In this document: piece after piece, positions 8,817 through 17,470 of the stretch
Layout of the letters: each line of letters begins with the position of its first letter
Position numbering within the stretch: the first letter of the stretch is position 1
DNA from: Sphingobacterium humi
GTDB taxonomy: Bacteria > Bacteroidota > Bacteroidia > Sphingobacteriales > Sphingobacteriaceae
Assembly (NCBI RefSeq): GCF_009768885.1
Contig: NZ_WSQA01000004.1
Location: 248,001 to 312,000, forward strand
DNA: 64,000 nt
Reading direction: 5' to 3'
Notes under the pieces: model-generated
Databases searched by the model: none
Seen by the model: only the letters and a program-made list of their open reading frames with translations
Told to the model about the DNA's origin: nothing
Program-made: the position numbers and the translations under genes

Positions 8817-9809
8817 ATGAACAAGAGAAACTGGCTTGTATTACTTTTAGTCGGCGTTATTGCAATTACATCCTTCAATTCATGTAAAAAAGACGAGGAT
8901 ACCGATAATAAAATAGATAATGGGCCTACAGAATGGACAAGAGCTACGGTATTTTCAGGTGCTCCACGCATTGGCGCATCGACTTTTACCCTAAACAATG
9001 TAGCCTACGTAGTTGGTGGATGGGTAAAACCAGGTGAAACAATCAGCGATATCTACGCTTTTGATGGCAAAGGCTGGACCAAGAAAAAGGATTTTGAAGG
9101 TGAAGCAAGACACAGTGCTGTTGGTTTCGCTATCAATAATAAAGGTTATTACGGTTTAGGATCAAACGGTTCAGATGCGTTAAAAGATTTCTACGAATTC
9201 GACGCTACAACAAATCAGTGGACTAAAATCGACGATTTCCCAGGTCAAGCTCGCTACGGTGCAGTAGCCTTCAGCATCGGCAATAAAGCTTATGTTGGTT
9301 TAGGATCTACACGTAACGAAACCTTATTAAGTGATTTCTACGAGTTTGATGGTACGACTAAAAAATGGACTGCCCTTACAGGTTCACGTGCGCCTCAATT
9401 TACAGATAAGAAAGCATATGCCTTCTCTTTCGTAATCAATGGTAAAGCATACGTAGGTGGTGGAACAGGAAATGTGCCTGAAGAATTCTGGTCATTCGAC
9501 GGTACCGAATGGAAGCAATTAAAAGACATCAAATCGGATACTCAAGATATCAGACGCTCTAGAGCTAGCGCTTTCGCTATCGATAACTTTGGTTATGTAG
9601 TAAGCGGTCGTTCAACTTCAGGCGTTGTAGGGGGTGTATGGAAATATAACCCTGTTGACGATACTTGGACTGACAAACACCAATCTCTTGAAGTGGCGCG
9701 CGAGCAAGGCGTAGGATTTGCCTTAGACAAAACAGGCTATATCACTACAGGTAGCAACAGCAGCGGTGGATACTTATATGACAACTGGAAGTTTGTTCCT
9801 GTAAGATAA
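8817..9809 (+). CDS. Kelch-repeat lipoprotein
   Basis: A 330-residue protein with a signal peptide and lipobox-like FNSC, followed by about six Kelch units of roughly 48 residues, each with an A[VF]xFxIxxKxYxGxG strand pair and a downstream aromatic (YEFD..T..W or WSFDG..W). Six units would close a beta-propeller, usually a protein- or glycan-binding scaffold. It lies 3 bp downstream of the DUF4270 gene and is followed by a strong terminator, so the two form a bicistronic operon. Binding partner unknown; the second lipoprotein is the obvious candidate. Confidence 0.85.
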   Translation: MNKRNWLVLLLVGVIAITSFNSCKKDEDTDNKIDNGPTEWTRATVFSGAPRIGASTFTLNNVAYVVGGWVKPGETISDIYAFDGKGWTKKKDFEGEARHSAVGFAINNKGYYGLGSNGSDALKDFYEFDATTNQWTKIDDFPGQARYGAVAFSIGNKAYVGLGSTRNETLLSDFYEFDGTTKKWTALTGSRAPQFTDKKAYAFSFVINGKAYVGGGTGNVPEEFWSFDGTEWKQLKDIKSDTQDIRRSRASAFAIDNFGYVVSGRSTSGVVGGVWKYNPVDDTWTDKHQSLEVAREQGVGFALDKTGYITTGSNSSGGYLYDNWKFVPVR

Positions 9810-9830
9810 GCAGGCAAGCATAAGCAATAT

Positions 9831-9866
9831 AAAAAAGCGCGAAGAGATGATCTTCGCGCTTTTTTG
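9831..9866 (+). terminator. Rho-independent terminator after Kelch gene
   Basis: Stem AAGCGCGAAGA / TCTTCGCGCTT with a 5-nt loop and a flanking A-run/T-run. Strong on the plus strand and symmetrical enough to work in both directions. Confidence 0.85.
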
Positions 9867-10013
9867 TTGACTAGGTATTGGAACAGGTTTTTGAGGGTTA
9901 CAGTGGCCGGCTTTATGGCTGGTATTGCAAGTATGGCTTGGCCGCTGGCTTAGACCCGTTTGACTTATAGACAGTCGGAAGGCTTCCCATTTTAAGGCGC
10001 CTAAAGCTTGTAC

Positions 10014-10045
10014 ACAAAAAAAGGCCGCTCATGGAGCAGCCTTTT
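10014..10045 (-). terminator. Rho-independent terminator after asd
   Basis: Imperfect stem AAGGC-C-GCTC / GAGC-A-GCCTT (10021-10043) just after the asd stop on the minus strand, followed on that strand by a run of T (A-run 10016-10022 on plus). Confidence 0.7.
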
Positions 10046-10063
10046 CCTATCAAGTATACTTGC

Positions 10064-11053
10064 TTAGATTAATCCTTTTTTCTGTAATAATTCAGCAACC
10101 TGTACGGCATTCGTAGCAGCACCTTTACGCAAGTTATCTGCTACAACCCAAAGGTTCACAGTTTTCGGTTGAGACTCATCACGACGGATACGGCCTACAA
10201 AAACCTCATCCTTTCCGTGTGCATCTTTCGGCATCGGGTATTCCAGTTTTGCTGGGTTATCTACCACAATTACACCTTCCTGCGCTTCCAAAGCTGCTCT
10301 CAATTCAGCAAGATCGAATTCATTTTCAAATTCAATGTTTACTGATTCCGAGTGTCCACCCATAACCGGGATACGTACTGTAGTCGCCGTTACTTTAATC
10401 GAGTCATCGCCCATGATCTTGTTGGTTTCCTGGATCATTTTCATTTCCTCTTTCGTGTAACCATTATCTTGGAACACATCGATATGTGGAATCACGTTTA
10501 AATCGATTTGGTATGGATAGGCTTTTTCACCATCCTTACCCGCACGCTCATCCATTAACTGGTCAACGGCTTTTACACCTGTACCTGTTACCGACTGATA
10601 GGTAGAAACTACGACGCGTTTGATTTTATATTTTTCGTGCAAAGGCTTCATTACAACCACCATTTGAATGGTAGAACAGTTTGGATTCGCAATGATCTTA
10701 TCACTGGCTTCCAATACATCGCCATTGACTTCAGGCACGATTAACTTCTTGCTCGGGTCCATACGCCAAGCCGATGAATTATCGATTACCGTAATACCAG
10801 CTTCAGCAAATAAGGGTGCAAATTCGGTAGAAGTGCTACCGCCTGCAGAGAATAAAGCAACATCTGGCTTCAGTGCAATAGCTTCAGTAGGCGTCACAAC
10901 CTTATACTTCTTTCCCTTAAAGTCAATTTCCTTACCCTTACTTCTTTCGGAAGCTACGGGGATTAACTCTGAAACCGGGAAATTACGTTCCGCTAATACT
11001 GTCAACATTTCTGACCCAACAAGTCCTGTTGCGCCTACTACTGCAACTTTCAT
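10064..11053 (-). CDS. asd: Aspartate-semialdehyde dehydrogenase
   Basis: A 329-residue NADP-dependent enzyme that reduces aspartyl phosphate to aspartate semialdehyde, the branch point to lysine/diaminopimelate, threonine and methionine. The N-terminal Rossmann motif GATGLVG (7-13), active-site C126 (NPNCSTIQ), and the R227/H234 pair (RIPVMGGHSE) are intact. The gene is monocistronic, with a TAnnTTTG promoter 60 bp upstream and its own terminator. Length and motifs are fully typical. Confidence 0.95.
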   Translation of the reverse strand: MKVAVVGATGLVGSEMLTVLAERNFPVSELIPVASERSKGKEIDFKGKKYKVVTPTEAIALKPDVALFSAGGSTSTEFAPLFAEAGITVIDNSSAWRMDPSKKLIVPEVNGDVLEASDKIIANPNCSTIQMVVVMKPLHEKYKIKRVVVSTYQSVTGTGVKAVDQLMDERAGKDGEKAYPYQIDLNVIPHIDVFQDNGYTKEEMKMIQETNKIMGDDSIKVTATTVRIPVMGGHSESVNIEFENEFDLAELRAALEAQEGVIVVDNPAKLEYPMPKDAHGKDEVFVGRIRRDESQPKTVNLWVVADNLRKGAATNAVQVAELLQKKGLI

Positions 11054-11113
11054 AGTTTAAATTTTGCTTTAAATTTTAGTTAATATAGATTCTAATTAAT
11101 TTATCTAAGGAAG

Positions 11114-11145
11114 CAAACATACTAAATAAAAGGGAATGTTTACAA
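11114..11145 (-). promoter_or_regulatory. asd promoter
   Basis: On the minus strand a TTG (-33 element, 11143-11145) is followed after 21 nt by TATGTTTG (11114-11121), matching the Bacteroidota TTG-N19-21-TAnnTTTG promoter; 60 nt upstream of the asd ATG. Confidence 0.6.
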
Positions 11146-11474
11146 TTAATTTTAGCAATTCCTAAGCATTCCGGCAGTCTGCAAAATATTATTCAACAGG
11201 ATCAAAATATCGGTGAAATTTATTCAGTATTTGCAGGAGTTCATTGACAATATATCAAAATCAGCAAGAGATGGAAAAGGATCTGAATGTGTACTTTCGT
11301 TGAGAAATTGATTTTTCGGAGAAAATGTACGGTAAAAACAGGGCTTTAGGGCCTTTTTTGCAACACATTCGATTGCGTAAAATCATGGTTCCTAGTAATT
11401 AGCAGGCAATTATTTACTAATTTCGCCCCAAGAAAAACAGGAACTGTTTACGATATATTAAACGAAAGAAATAA
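11146..11474. other. Intergenic region between asd and tdh-like gene
   Basis: AT-rich spacer with no open frame of coding character, no tRNA and no clear hairpin terminator. Apart from the asd promoter to the left and the -7 box to the right, nothing specific was recognised. Confidence 0.5.
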
Positions 11475-11482
11475 TAGCTTTG
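11475..11482 (+). promoter_or_regulatory. -7 promoter box of tdh-like gene
   Basis: TAGCTTTG (TAnnTTTG) ends 5 nt before the ATG at 11488, implying a leaderless or nearly leaderless transcript. Confidence 0.55.
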
Positions 11483-11487
11483 CAGCA

Positions 11488-12438
11488 ATGAAAGAATGCA
11501 TTTTGATGATTGGAGCCAACGGACAAATTGGCTCTGAATTAGCAGCCGCTTTACGCCTTAAATTTGGTAAAGAAAATGTGATCACCTCCGACATCCGCGC
11601 TCCCCACGAAATTGCCGAAGATGAACAATTTGAAATCCTAAATGTCTTAGATAAAGATGGGATTCGCCACTTAATCGAAAAATACAAACCTACTCAACTA
11701 TACTTATTGGCCGCCATGCTCTCGGCAACGGGAGAACAGTATCCGCAGAAAGCCTGGGACCTGAACATGAATGGCCTGTTGAACGTATTGGATCTCGCCG
11801 TAGAAATGGGGATTAAGAAAATCTTCTGGCCTAGTTCTATTGCGGTTTTTGGACCGCACTCGCCAAAAGAAAACACTGACCAATATTGCATCATGGATCC
11901 GAACAGCATCTATGGTATCAGTAAACTGGCCGGCGAGCGTTTGGTGGAATACTACCATAACCGCTATGGCTTAGATATCCGTAGTATTCGCTATCCGGGG
12001 ATTATCTCCTGGCGCACAGAACCGGGAGGAGGCACGACCGACTACGCCGTACATATCTTCTTTGAAGCCCTTCGCCAAGGAAAATATACCAGCTTCTTAT
12101 CAGAAAACACCGAGCTACCGATGCTCTATATGGACGATGCTGTCCGCGGTACTATCGAACTGATGGACGCGCCGGCCGAAGCCCTAAGCATCCGTTCGAG
12201 CTATAATTTAGCCGGAATAAGCTTCACACCGAAAGAAATAGCCGAAGAAATTAAAAAAATTCTTCCTAATTTTGAAATCTCGTATGCCGAGCATGACCCG
12301 CGCCAAGCGATTGCTGATTCATGGCCTAAAAGCATTAATGATGAAGTAGCAAGAAAAGATTGGGGTTGGCAACCAACCTTTGATCTCAAAGCAATGTGTG
12401 CAGACATGATAGCAAATCTGAAATCAAAATTAAATTAA
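11488..12438 (+). CDS. NAD-dependent epimerase/dehydratase, probable L-threonine 3-dehydrogenase (SDR type)
   Basis: A 316-residue extended short-chain dehydrogenase: Rossmann motif GANGQIG (9-15), LLAAMLSATGE, catalytic Y142/K146 (YGISK) and Ser117 region (WPSSIAVFG). The segments LSATGE, YPGIISWRTEPGGGTTDYAV and DDAVRGTIELM are characteristic of the epimerase-like threonine dehydrogenases described in Flavobacterium and related bacteria, which oxidise threonine to 2-amino-3-ketobutyrate. UDP-sugar epimerase activity is the alternative but less likely. The yebC gene begins 2 nt after its stop, so they are co-transcribed. Confidence 0.8.
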   Translation: MKECILMIGANGQIGSELAAALRLKFGKENVITSDIRAPHEIAEDEQFEILNVLDKDGIRHLIEKYKPTQLYLLAAMLSATGEQYPQKAWDLNMNGLLNVLDLAVEMGIKKIFWPSSIAVFGPHSPKENTDQYCIMDPNSIYGISKLAGERLVEYYHNRYGLDIRSIRYPGIISWRTEPGGGTTDYAVHIFFEALRQGKYTSFLSENTELPMLYMDDAVRGTIELMDAPAEALSIRSSYNLAGISFTPKEIAEEIKKILPNFEISYAEHDPRQAIADSWPKSINDEVARKDWGWQPTFDLKAMCADMIANLKSKLN

Positions 12439-12439
12439 C

Positions 12440-13165
12440 ATGGGTAGAGCTTTCGAATTTAGAAAAGAAAGAAAATTTAAACGCTGGGCCAAAATGGCCG
12501 TTCAGTTCACACGCCTAGGTAAAGAGATTGCCATGGCCGTAAAAGAAGGCGGTCCTCACCCGGAAAACAACTCCCGCTTACGTACTGCCATCCAAAACGC
12601 GAAGGCCGTAAATATGCCTAAAGACCGCGTGGAAGCCGCTATTAAACGCGCCTCAGAAAAAGACTCCAAAGGCTATGAGGAATATGTTTATGAAGGTTAT
12701 GGCCCTCATGGTGTTCCTGTATTGATTGAAACCGCAACAGACAATACCAATAGAACTGTAGGGAATATCCGTAGCTATTTCACCAAATCTGGTGGTTCCT
12801 TAGGAAAAACAGGCTCCCTAGACTTTATCTTCAACCGTAAATCTATTTTCCGTTTCCCGGCAAGTGAGGAATTGGATGTGGAAGAATTGGAACTGGAATT
12901 AATCGATGGTGGTTTGGAAGAACTCTATGTAGAGGCTGACGAAGAAGGAAACGATGTAGTGGTAGTACAAACTTCATTCGAAGACTTTGGAAACATGCAA
13001 CGTTTGCTGGAAGAGAAGGGTATTGAGGTGAGCTCTGCGAAGTTAGAACGCATTGCCCTATCGCATACTTCCCTATCGGAAGAACAAGCCGCAGACGTCC
13101 TTAAAATGATCGATAAGATCGAAGAGGACGATGATGTGCAAGCTGTTTACCATAATATGGACTAA
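12440..13165 (+). CDS. YebC/PmpR family regulatory protein
   Basis: A 241-residue YebC/PmpR/TACO1-family protein with the conserved N-terminus (GRAFEFRK..RKFKRWAKMAVQF), the NPRLR-equivalent region (NNSRLRTAIQNAKAVNMPKD) and the EGYGPHGVP motif. Family members have been described both as DNA-binding regulators and as translation factors easing ribosome stalling at proline-rich stretches; neither role can be told from the sequence. It follows the dehydrogenase by 2 nt and is followed by a strong terminator. Length is typical. Confidence 0.92.
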   Translation: MGRAFEFRKERKFKRWAKMAVQFTRLGKEIAMAVKEGGPHPENNSRLRTAIQNAKAVNMPKDRVEAAIKRASEKDSKGYEEYVYEGYGPHGVPVLIETATDNTNRTVGNIRSYFTKSGGSLGKTGSLDFIFNRKSIFRFPASEELDVEELELELIDGGLEELYVEADEEGNDVVVVQTSFEDFGNMQRLLEEKGIEVSSAKLERIALSHTSLSEEQAADVLKMIDKIEEDDDVQAVYHNMD

Positions 13166-13189
13166 GCTGAGGAAGCTAAAGTATCACAT

Positions 13190-13222
13190 AAAAGGGCTGT
13201 ATCCATGGATGCAGCCCTTTTA
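13190..13222 (+). terminator. Rho-independent terminator after yebC
   Basis: AAAAGGGCTG(T)ATCC / GGAT(G)CAGCCCTTTT hairpin with an A/T-flanked stem, 25 bp after the yebC stop. Confidence 0.8.
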
Positions 13223-13287
13223 TGTTAGGCCTATCATGGGAATAGGAAAAGGCTTTTTCCGATGGCAATAATTTAATGCCTATTACG

Positions 13288-13295
13288 TACATTTG
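13288..13295 (+). promoter_or_regulatory. -7 promoter box of repeat-protein gene
   Basis: TACATTTG (TAnnTTTG) ends 3 nt before the ATG at 13299 and covers an in-frame TTG at 13293, excluding that TTG as the start. Confidence 0.55.
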
Positions 13296-13298
13296 TAT

Positions 13299-14195
13299 AT
13301 GCAGACATTTGCTGATTTCTTTGCGAAGAAAAAAATTGATCTAAGCGCTTTACAAAAAGCAGAGCCCCAATTGTACGATGAATTTGCATCCCATTATGCA
13401 TTAATGGGCGAGAAGAGTTTTGACCACAGCAAGAAGTTCTGGTTCAACAAATTACGCAAAAGCTATCATTTGGTAGAAGTGGAGCTACCAAGCCCTGTAG
13501 CTGCGAAAGCAAGCCCTGCAATAACTAAGGCAAGTCCTTCAGTTGCGAAGGCCGAAGAAAGCAGTCCATCAACAGCACCTAAGCCTACAGGCTTTAAGCC
13601 AAGGTTTAAAGCAGCAAGTACCCCTGTAGAGGAAGTCCCTTCCGCTAGCCCGACAACCGAGGCTTCAGAACCAGCAGCCAGCAAACCTGCAGGTTTTAAA
13701 CCCCGCTTTAAAGCAAGTAATCTACCTAAGAAAGCCGAAGAACCGGCAACTAGCCCCACGCCTATAGCCGAAGAAAAAGCGAGTGAGGAAACCGCAGAAA
13801 CACCAATAGCAGCAAAGCCGAAAGGATTTACCCCACGCTTCAAAGCAGCAAGCTTACCAAAGAAAGTGGAAGAACCTGCAACTAGCACCTCGCCTATAGC
13901 CGAAGAAAAAGCGAGCGAGGAAACCGCAGAAACACCAATAGCAGTAAAACCGAAAGGATTTACCCCCCGCTTCAAAGCAGGAAGCTTACCAAAGAAAGTG
14001 GAAGAACCTGCACCTAGCACCTCGCCTATAGCCGAAGAAAAAGCTAGCGAGGAAACCGCAGAAACACCAGTAGCAGCAAAGCCGAAAGGATTTACCCCAC
14101 GCTTTAAAGCAAGTAATTTACCGAAGAAAGTTGAAGAACAGGAAGCTAAAAAAGATCAATCATCGGGCGAATCTCCTACAGATTCACCGACTTAG
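13299..14195 (+). CDS. Repeat-rich protein of unknown function with conserved N-terminal region
   Basis: A 298-residue protein I cannot name. The ATG at 13299 was chosen because the in-frame TTG at 13293 lies inside a promoter box. Residues 1-60 look globular and helical (FFAKKKIDLSALQKAEPQLY, HYALMGEKSFDHSKKFWFNK). The rest is low complexity, rich in Ala, Pro, Glu and Lys, with five copies of KPxGFxPRFKA; the last three spacings are exactly 44 residues, encoded by a 132-bp tandem repeat, while the first spacing is 34. No signal peptide, so probably cytosolic. The basic PRFKA motifs might bind nucleic acid or a protein partner, which is inference only. Confidence 0.75.
   Translation: MQTFADFFAKKKIDLSALQKAEPQLYDEFASHYALMGEKSFDHSKKFWFNKLRKSYHLVEVELPSPVAAKASPAITKASPSVAKAEESSPSTAPKPTGFKPRFKAASTPVEEVPSASPTTEASEPAASKPAGFKPRFKASNLPKKAEEPATSPTPIAEEKASEETAETPIAAKPKGFTPRFKAASLPKKVEEPATSTSPIAEEKASEETAETPIAVKPKGFTPRFKAGSLPKKVEEPAPSTSPIAEEKASEETAETPVAAKPKGFTPRFKASNLPKKVEEQEAKKDQSSGESPTDSPT
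13683..14111 (+). repeat. 132-bp tandem repeats within a coding sequence
   Basis: KP(A/K)GF-motif starts fall at about 13683, 13815, 13947 and 14079, i.e. exact 132-bp spacing; the two units starting at 13815 and 13947 are nearly identical, the first more diverged and the fourth copy partial. An older, shorter copy starts at about 13581. Pattern indicates recent in-frame tandem duplication. Confidence 0.85.
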
Positions 14196-14246
14196 TCTTT
14201 AGTTCCTATTAATTTTATATTTTTACAGCCTAATCAAAAATAAATT

Positions 14247-14990
14247 ATGTTAAAAGAAGAAAGACAGGCTTATATCATTCACCAAATCAATATCCACAAT
14301 AAGGTGCTTTCCTCCGACTTAAGTGTACAACTTAACGTATCAGAGGATACCATCCGCCGCGACTTAAATGAGCTGGCAGAAAGTGGTCAGGTGCTAAAGG
14401 TATATGGAGGCGCGTTGTCCAAATCTTTTCATTATCCCTTCCAGGATAATCAAGTATATGCCAAAGAAGCCAAGAAAGAGATCGCCAGCAAAGCGATATC
14501 CCTGATTCAAAGTGGAATGACGGTATTAGTTGGCGGAGGTACCAGTATGATCGAATTAGCGCGCTTGATGCCTAAGGATATCCAATGCACCTTCTTCACC
14601 ATCAGCCCCTTAGTAGCCCTGGAATTAGCGGAGAAGGAGAATCTGGAAGTAATTCTATTAGGCGGACACCTATCGCGTAATACGAATATTGTATCCGGAT
14701 CGCAGGTCATCAATGCCCTATCAGAAATACGTGTGGATCTTTGTCTGTTAGGTACGAATAGTCTTTCCGTAGAGGAAGGGATTACGGATTCCGACTGGGA
14801 AGTTGTACAGATCAAGAAGGCGATGATCAAATGCTCTAAGAAACTAGGCGTATTGAGTATTGTAGAGAAATTGAACTCCAACCAGAAGATGCGGGTTGCC
14901 CCATTACGGGACATCAATTACTTGGTGACCGATTTAGACCCCAAACACCCTAGCTTAAAAGAATTCAGCAGCCAGATTACCGTGATCTAA
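14247..14990 (+). CDS. DeoR/GlpR family transcriptional regulator
   Basis: A 247-residue DeoR-family regulator. The N-terminal winged helix-turn-helix (about 6-60) has the signature SEDTIRRDLNELAESGQVLKVYGGAL; the C-terminal DeoRC sensor domain (about 75-235) resembles ribose-5-phosphate-isomerase-like folds that bind phosphorylated sugars (VGGGTSMIELARL, LGGHLSRNTNIVSG, LGTNSLSVEEGITDSDW). It has no sugar kinase or transporter beside it, so its regulon is not evident; its 3' end overlaps the convergent CapA-like gene by 4 bp. Confidence 0.92.
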   Translation: MLKEERQAYIIHQINIHNKVLSSDLSVQLNVSEDTIRRDLNELAESGQVLKVYGGALSKSFHYPFQDNQVYAKEAKKEIASKAISLIQSGMTVLVGGGTSMIELARLMPKDIQCTFFTISPLVALELAEKENLEVILLGGHLSRNTNIVSGSQVINALSEIRVDLCLLGTNSLSVEEGITDSDWEVVQIKKAMIKCSKKLGVLSIVEKLNSNQKMRVAPLRDINYLVTDLDPKHPSLKEFSSQITVI

Positions 14991-16111
14991 TCTTCGGGAT
15001 TTTCCTGCTTAAACTTATACCGAATGGCTCTATCTACGAGCCATTTGTTGCTTTCTATAAACTGATTATGCCAAAGCATATTGTAATCTATCCCCCGATT
15101 AAAGAACAAGCGCTTTCCATGTTTCAATAAGGCTTTTAAACTGTAGCTAGATACCCCATTGAACGCCTTAGCATAGTAGCCCGCATGGTGTTGTTCCCAA
15201 TCTTTCACAGCCGCTTGGGTCACATAATCAATATAAGACTCCGCCGTTAACTTCTCATTGAGATTCTTTAGCCAAAGCGCAGAAACCGACTCCTCCTCCA
15301 AGCTGAGTTGCTGACCATCCTTTTTAATGACCTGGAAGTCGTAGCCTACGCGTTGCTTATGTTGGAAATCCAAGGTCAGCATCGCCCCGGTATTCCATTG
15401 AGGATGATTGCTTGGGTAGTCAAAATAAAAGTTCCCTAAACTATAACAGATTAATTTGCCTTTATACTCTTCGATACCCTGCATTACGTGCGGATGGTGG
15501 GCAATAACCACATCGGCACCCAGATCAATCAATTGTCTATATTTAGCGCGCCATTCCGGAATAGGCACATCCAAAAGCTCCACGCCTGCATGCACCTGCA
15601 CAATCAACACATCCACCAGGCTTTTAAAGCGACGGATATCCGCTGGAACCCGTGCATGGTTGATCCAGGCATGCCCGATCCCCCGATCGCCATTGATAGC
15701 GCCATAGCCATTTTCACCATAGGCTAAAAAGCCATAGTTCACATCATCGAACGTTTTGACCAGCATCTCATAAGCCTGCTCCTCTTCTCCTACCCCTAAT
15801 ACGGCATCCTGCGGGAAAGCCTCCATGGTTTCCAGCATGCCGATGGGTCCAAAGTCGTAAATATGATTATTGGCCATCGGGAATAGGTTAAAGCCTGCAG
15901 CAATCAGCCAGTCAGCGGCTTTCGGATCCTGTGCCACTAAAGGGCCTGTTTTCTTAATAGGCGCTCCGAAACCTCTTAAAGGCGCTTCTACATTGCAAGA
16001 GCGTATTTCCGCCGCGTACAATTGCGCGCGCAGTTCTTCCGAAATCTCCGGCTCCGACTGCAACACTGCGTCGCCAACGAATAAGAATCTATGCTTTTGT
16101 GATGCTTGCAT
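14987..16111 (-). CDS. CapA family protein (poly-gamma-glutamate capsule type, metallophosphatase fold)
   Basis: A 374-residue CapA/PgsA-like protein with the calcineurin-type metallophosphatase fold: FVGDAVL near the N-terminus, NVEAPL, MANNHIYDFG, QVHAGVE and AHHPHVMQG motifs, with YSLGNFYFD near residue 240. CapA proteins take part in poly-gamma-glutamate or other capsule assembly or turnover; the precise reaction is unknown. No signal peptide or membrane anchor is seen, unlike Bacillus CapA. The start overlaps the asparagine-synthase-like gene by 23 bp, so the two are translationally coupled and probably act in the same glycan or polymer pathway. Confidence 0.85.
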   Translation of the reverse strand: MQASQKHRFLFVGDAVLQSEPEISEELRAQLYAAEIRSCNVEAPLRGFGAPIKKTGPLVAQDPKAADWLIAAGFNLFPMANNHIYDFGPIGMLETMEAFPQDAVLGVGEEEQAYEMLVKTFDDVNYGFLAYGENGYGAINGDRGIGHAWINHARVPADIRRFKSLVDVLIVQVHAGVELLDVPIPEWRAKYRQLIDLGADVVIAHHPHVMQGIEEYKGKLICYSLGNFYFDYPSNHPQWNTGAMLTLDFQHKQRVGYDFQVIKKDGQQLSLEEESVSALWLKNLNEKLTAESYIDYVTQAAVKDWEQHHAGYYAKAFNGVSSYSLKALLKHGKRLFFNRGIDYNMLWHNQFIESNKWLVDRAIRYKFKQENPED

Positions 16112-17465
16112 TTCTCTTTAACAATAAAGCTTCAATAGGTTTAATGGTAATATACGCAAAATATGCAGCCAACAGCTCATTCTTCGCGCCAAATAGCTTC
16201 AGAACACCCTTCACCTTCGGCGTATGCATCAGCGTTTGAAACAGCCTTTCTTTACGGCCAATATGTTGAATCTTTTGATTAATCCATTCCAGATAATCCA
16301 CCTGCATCACTTCACGCAATAAGTTAACATCCAAAGGCGCCAACTCTTCATGCAACAGCGAATAGTAGTTTAAGGAATTCTGGTAAGTATAATTATGTTT
16401 TTCCTCTTCAAACAGCAGCCCTTGCTTGCGGAAGAAATCTCGCTGCCAGGCCCTATCCTGCTTTCTATCCTGCGGCAGGTTCAGCATGGCCAAGGCCACG
16501 TCCTCCTCCACAAAGGGCGAATAACCCGGGAACCCCATCCTAGATGGCACAGCAATAAGGTATTGCAACAGCATCATCTTCGTGCGCATGGCTGTAATAA
16601 TGCGGAATTCAGGATGTTGAAGATCCGTCTTCATCCGGTCGAACTGCTGCTCGGCCAATCCGGTATAATCAATATTCATGGCTCGTTGCGAATCCGCCCT
16701 CATGCCATGCGTATAACCAAGCGTGCGGTACTCACGTGCAGAGCGAATCTCCGGGACGTGGACAGCACCAGCCCAGGCATCCCCAATGATACCACTGAGC
16801 AAGCCTAACTTCGCCTGGTTCTCTAGATTTCTAATTTTTGCATAAAACTCGATATGGTAAGTTCCGGATGCCCCCACAGCCGGGCCGAATTGATCAAACC
16901 AATCGTCCATATAGCCATTAAACTTACCCAAAGGGATGCGTTGCCAGGTGGTACCCAAGCGCTCGGCCAATAAACCGGCATACACCGATTCGCGAGATGC
17001 CCCCTGATTAAAGGAAGTGCCATAGGTATAGGCATGGATACGCGACTTATCGTCAAGCAGCACATTCATTAAACGGGAGTCGAAACCACCGCTAGTCGGA
17101 ATCAGGATGTTCTCAGGAAAACTATTCGCCCAGGTATTCACCCTTTGCTGAATAAGCTGCATCACATCATCTTCATGACTGCGCTGGGCAAGCTTCTGAC
17201 TGATGGTATCTGTTTGATCCAGCACCTTCAATTGCTTGCCATCACTATATAAAGCTTGGTTGGGCAATAGGAATTTCACATGCTTTACGGCCGTATGCCC
17301 AAATACCGCATAGCCGAAATCCAGATAGGCCGCTAAGCCTTCCGTATCGATTTCCAAATTGGAATAATCGATGACCGCATGAATATCTTCTCCGAAAGCA
17401 CCTGTTTTTTCATGATAAAAAACAGTTTGATACCCCACCCAATTTCCTTGTGCAACTAATTCCAT
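16089..17465 (-). CDS. Asparagine-synthase-like protein lacking the glutaminase domain
   Basis: A 458-residue protein with the asparagine synthetase C-terminal ATP-pyrophosphatase domain: PP-loop PTSGGFDSR at 123-131 and a downstream GYSPFVEEDVALAMLNLP region. The N-terminal class II glutaminase domain is essentially missing: residue 2 is Glu rather than Cys, and only the linker-like segment (about 35-80) remains. Such proteins occur in surface-glycan clusters and probably form an amide or other adenylate-dependent bond using free ammonia or another amine. Six bases downstream of the flippase gene and overlapping capA-like, it belongs to the glycan operon. Substrate unknown. Confidence 0.75.
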   Translation of the reverse strand: MELVAQGNWVGYQTVFYHEKTGAFGEDIHAVIDYSNLEIDTEGLAAYLDFGYAVFGHTAVKHVKFLLPNQALYSDGKQLKVLDQTDTISQKLAQRSHEDDVMQLIQQRVNTWANSFPENILIPTSGGFDSRLMNVLLDDKSRIHAYTYGTSFNQGASRESVYAGLLAERLGTTWQRIPLGKFNGYMDDWFDQFGPAVGASGTYHIEFYAKIRNLENQAKLGLLSGIIGDAWAGAVHVPEIRSAREYRTLGYTHGMRADSQRAMNIDYTGLAEQQFDRMKTDLQHPEFRIITAMRTKMMLLQYLIAVPSRMGFPGYSPFVEEDVALAMLNLPQDRKQDRAWQRDFFRKQGLLFEEEKHNYTYQNSLNYYSLLHEELAPLDVNLLREVMQVDYLEWINQKIQHIGRKERLFQTLMHTPKVKGVLKLFGAKNELLAAYFAYITIKPIEALLLKRNASITKA

Positions 17466-17470
17466 GAAAA

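Noticed and set aside
13466..14020. 184-codon open frame antisense to the repeat-rich gene
   Set aside because: It mirrors the tandem repeats of the sense gene; the sense frame has the promoter box and a sensible N-terminal domain.
13683..14111. Possible CRISPR or satellite array from regular 132-bp spacing
   Set aside because: The repeat is in frame with a protein and codes for a repeated peptide motif; no unique spacers.
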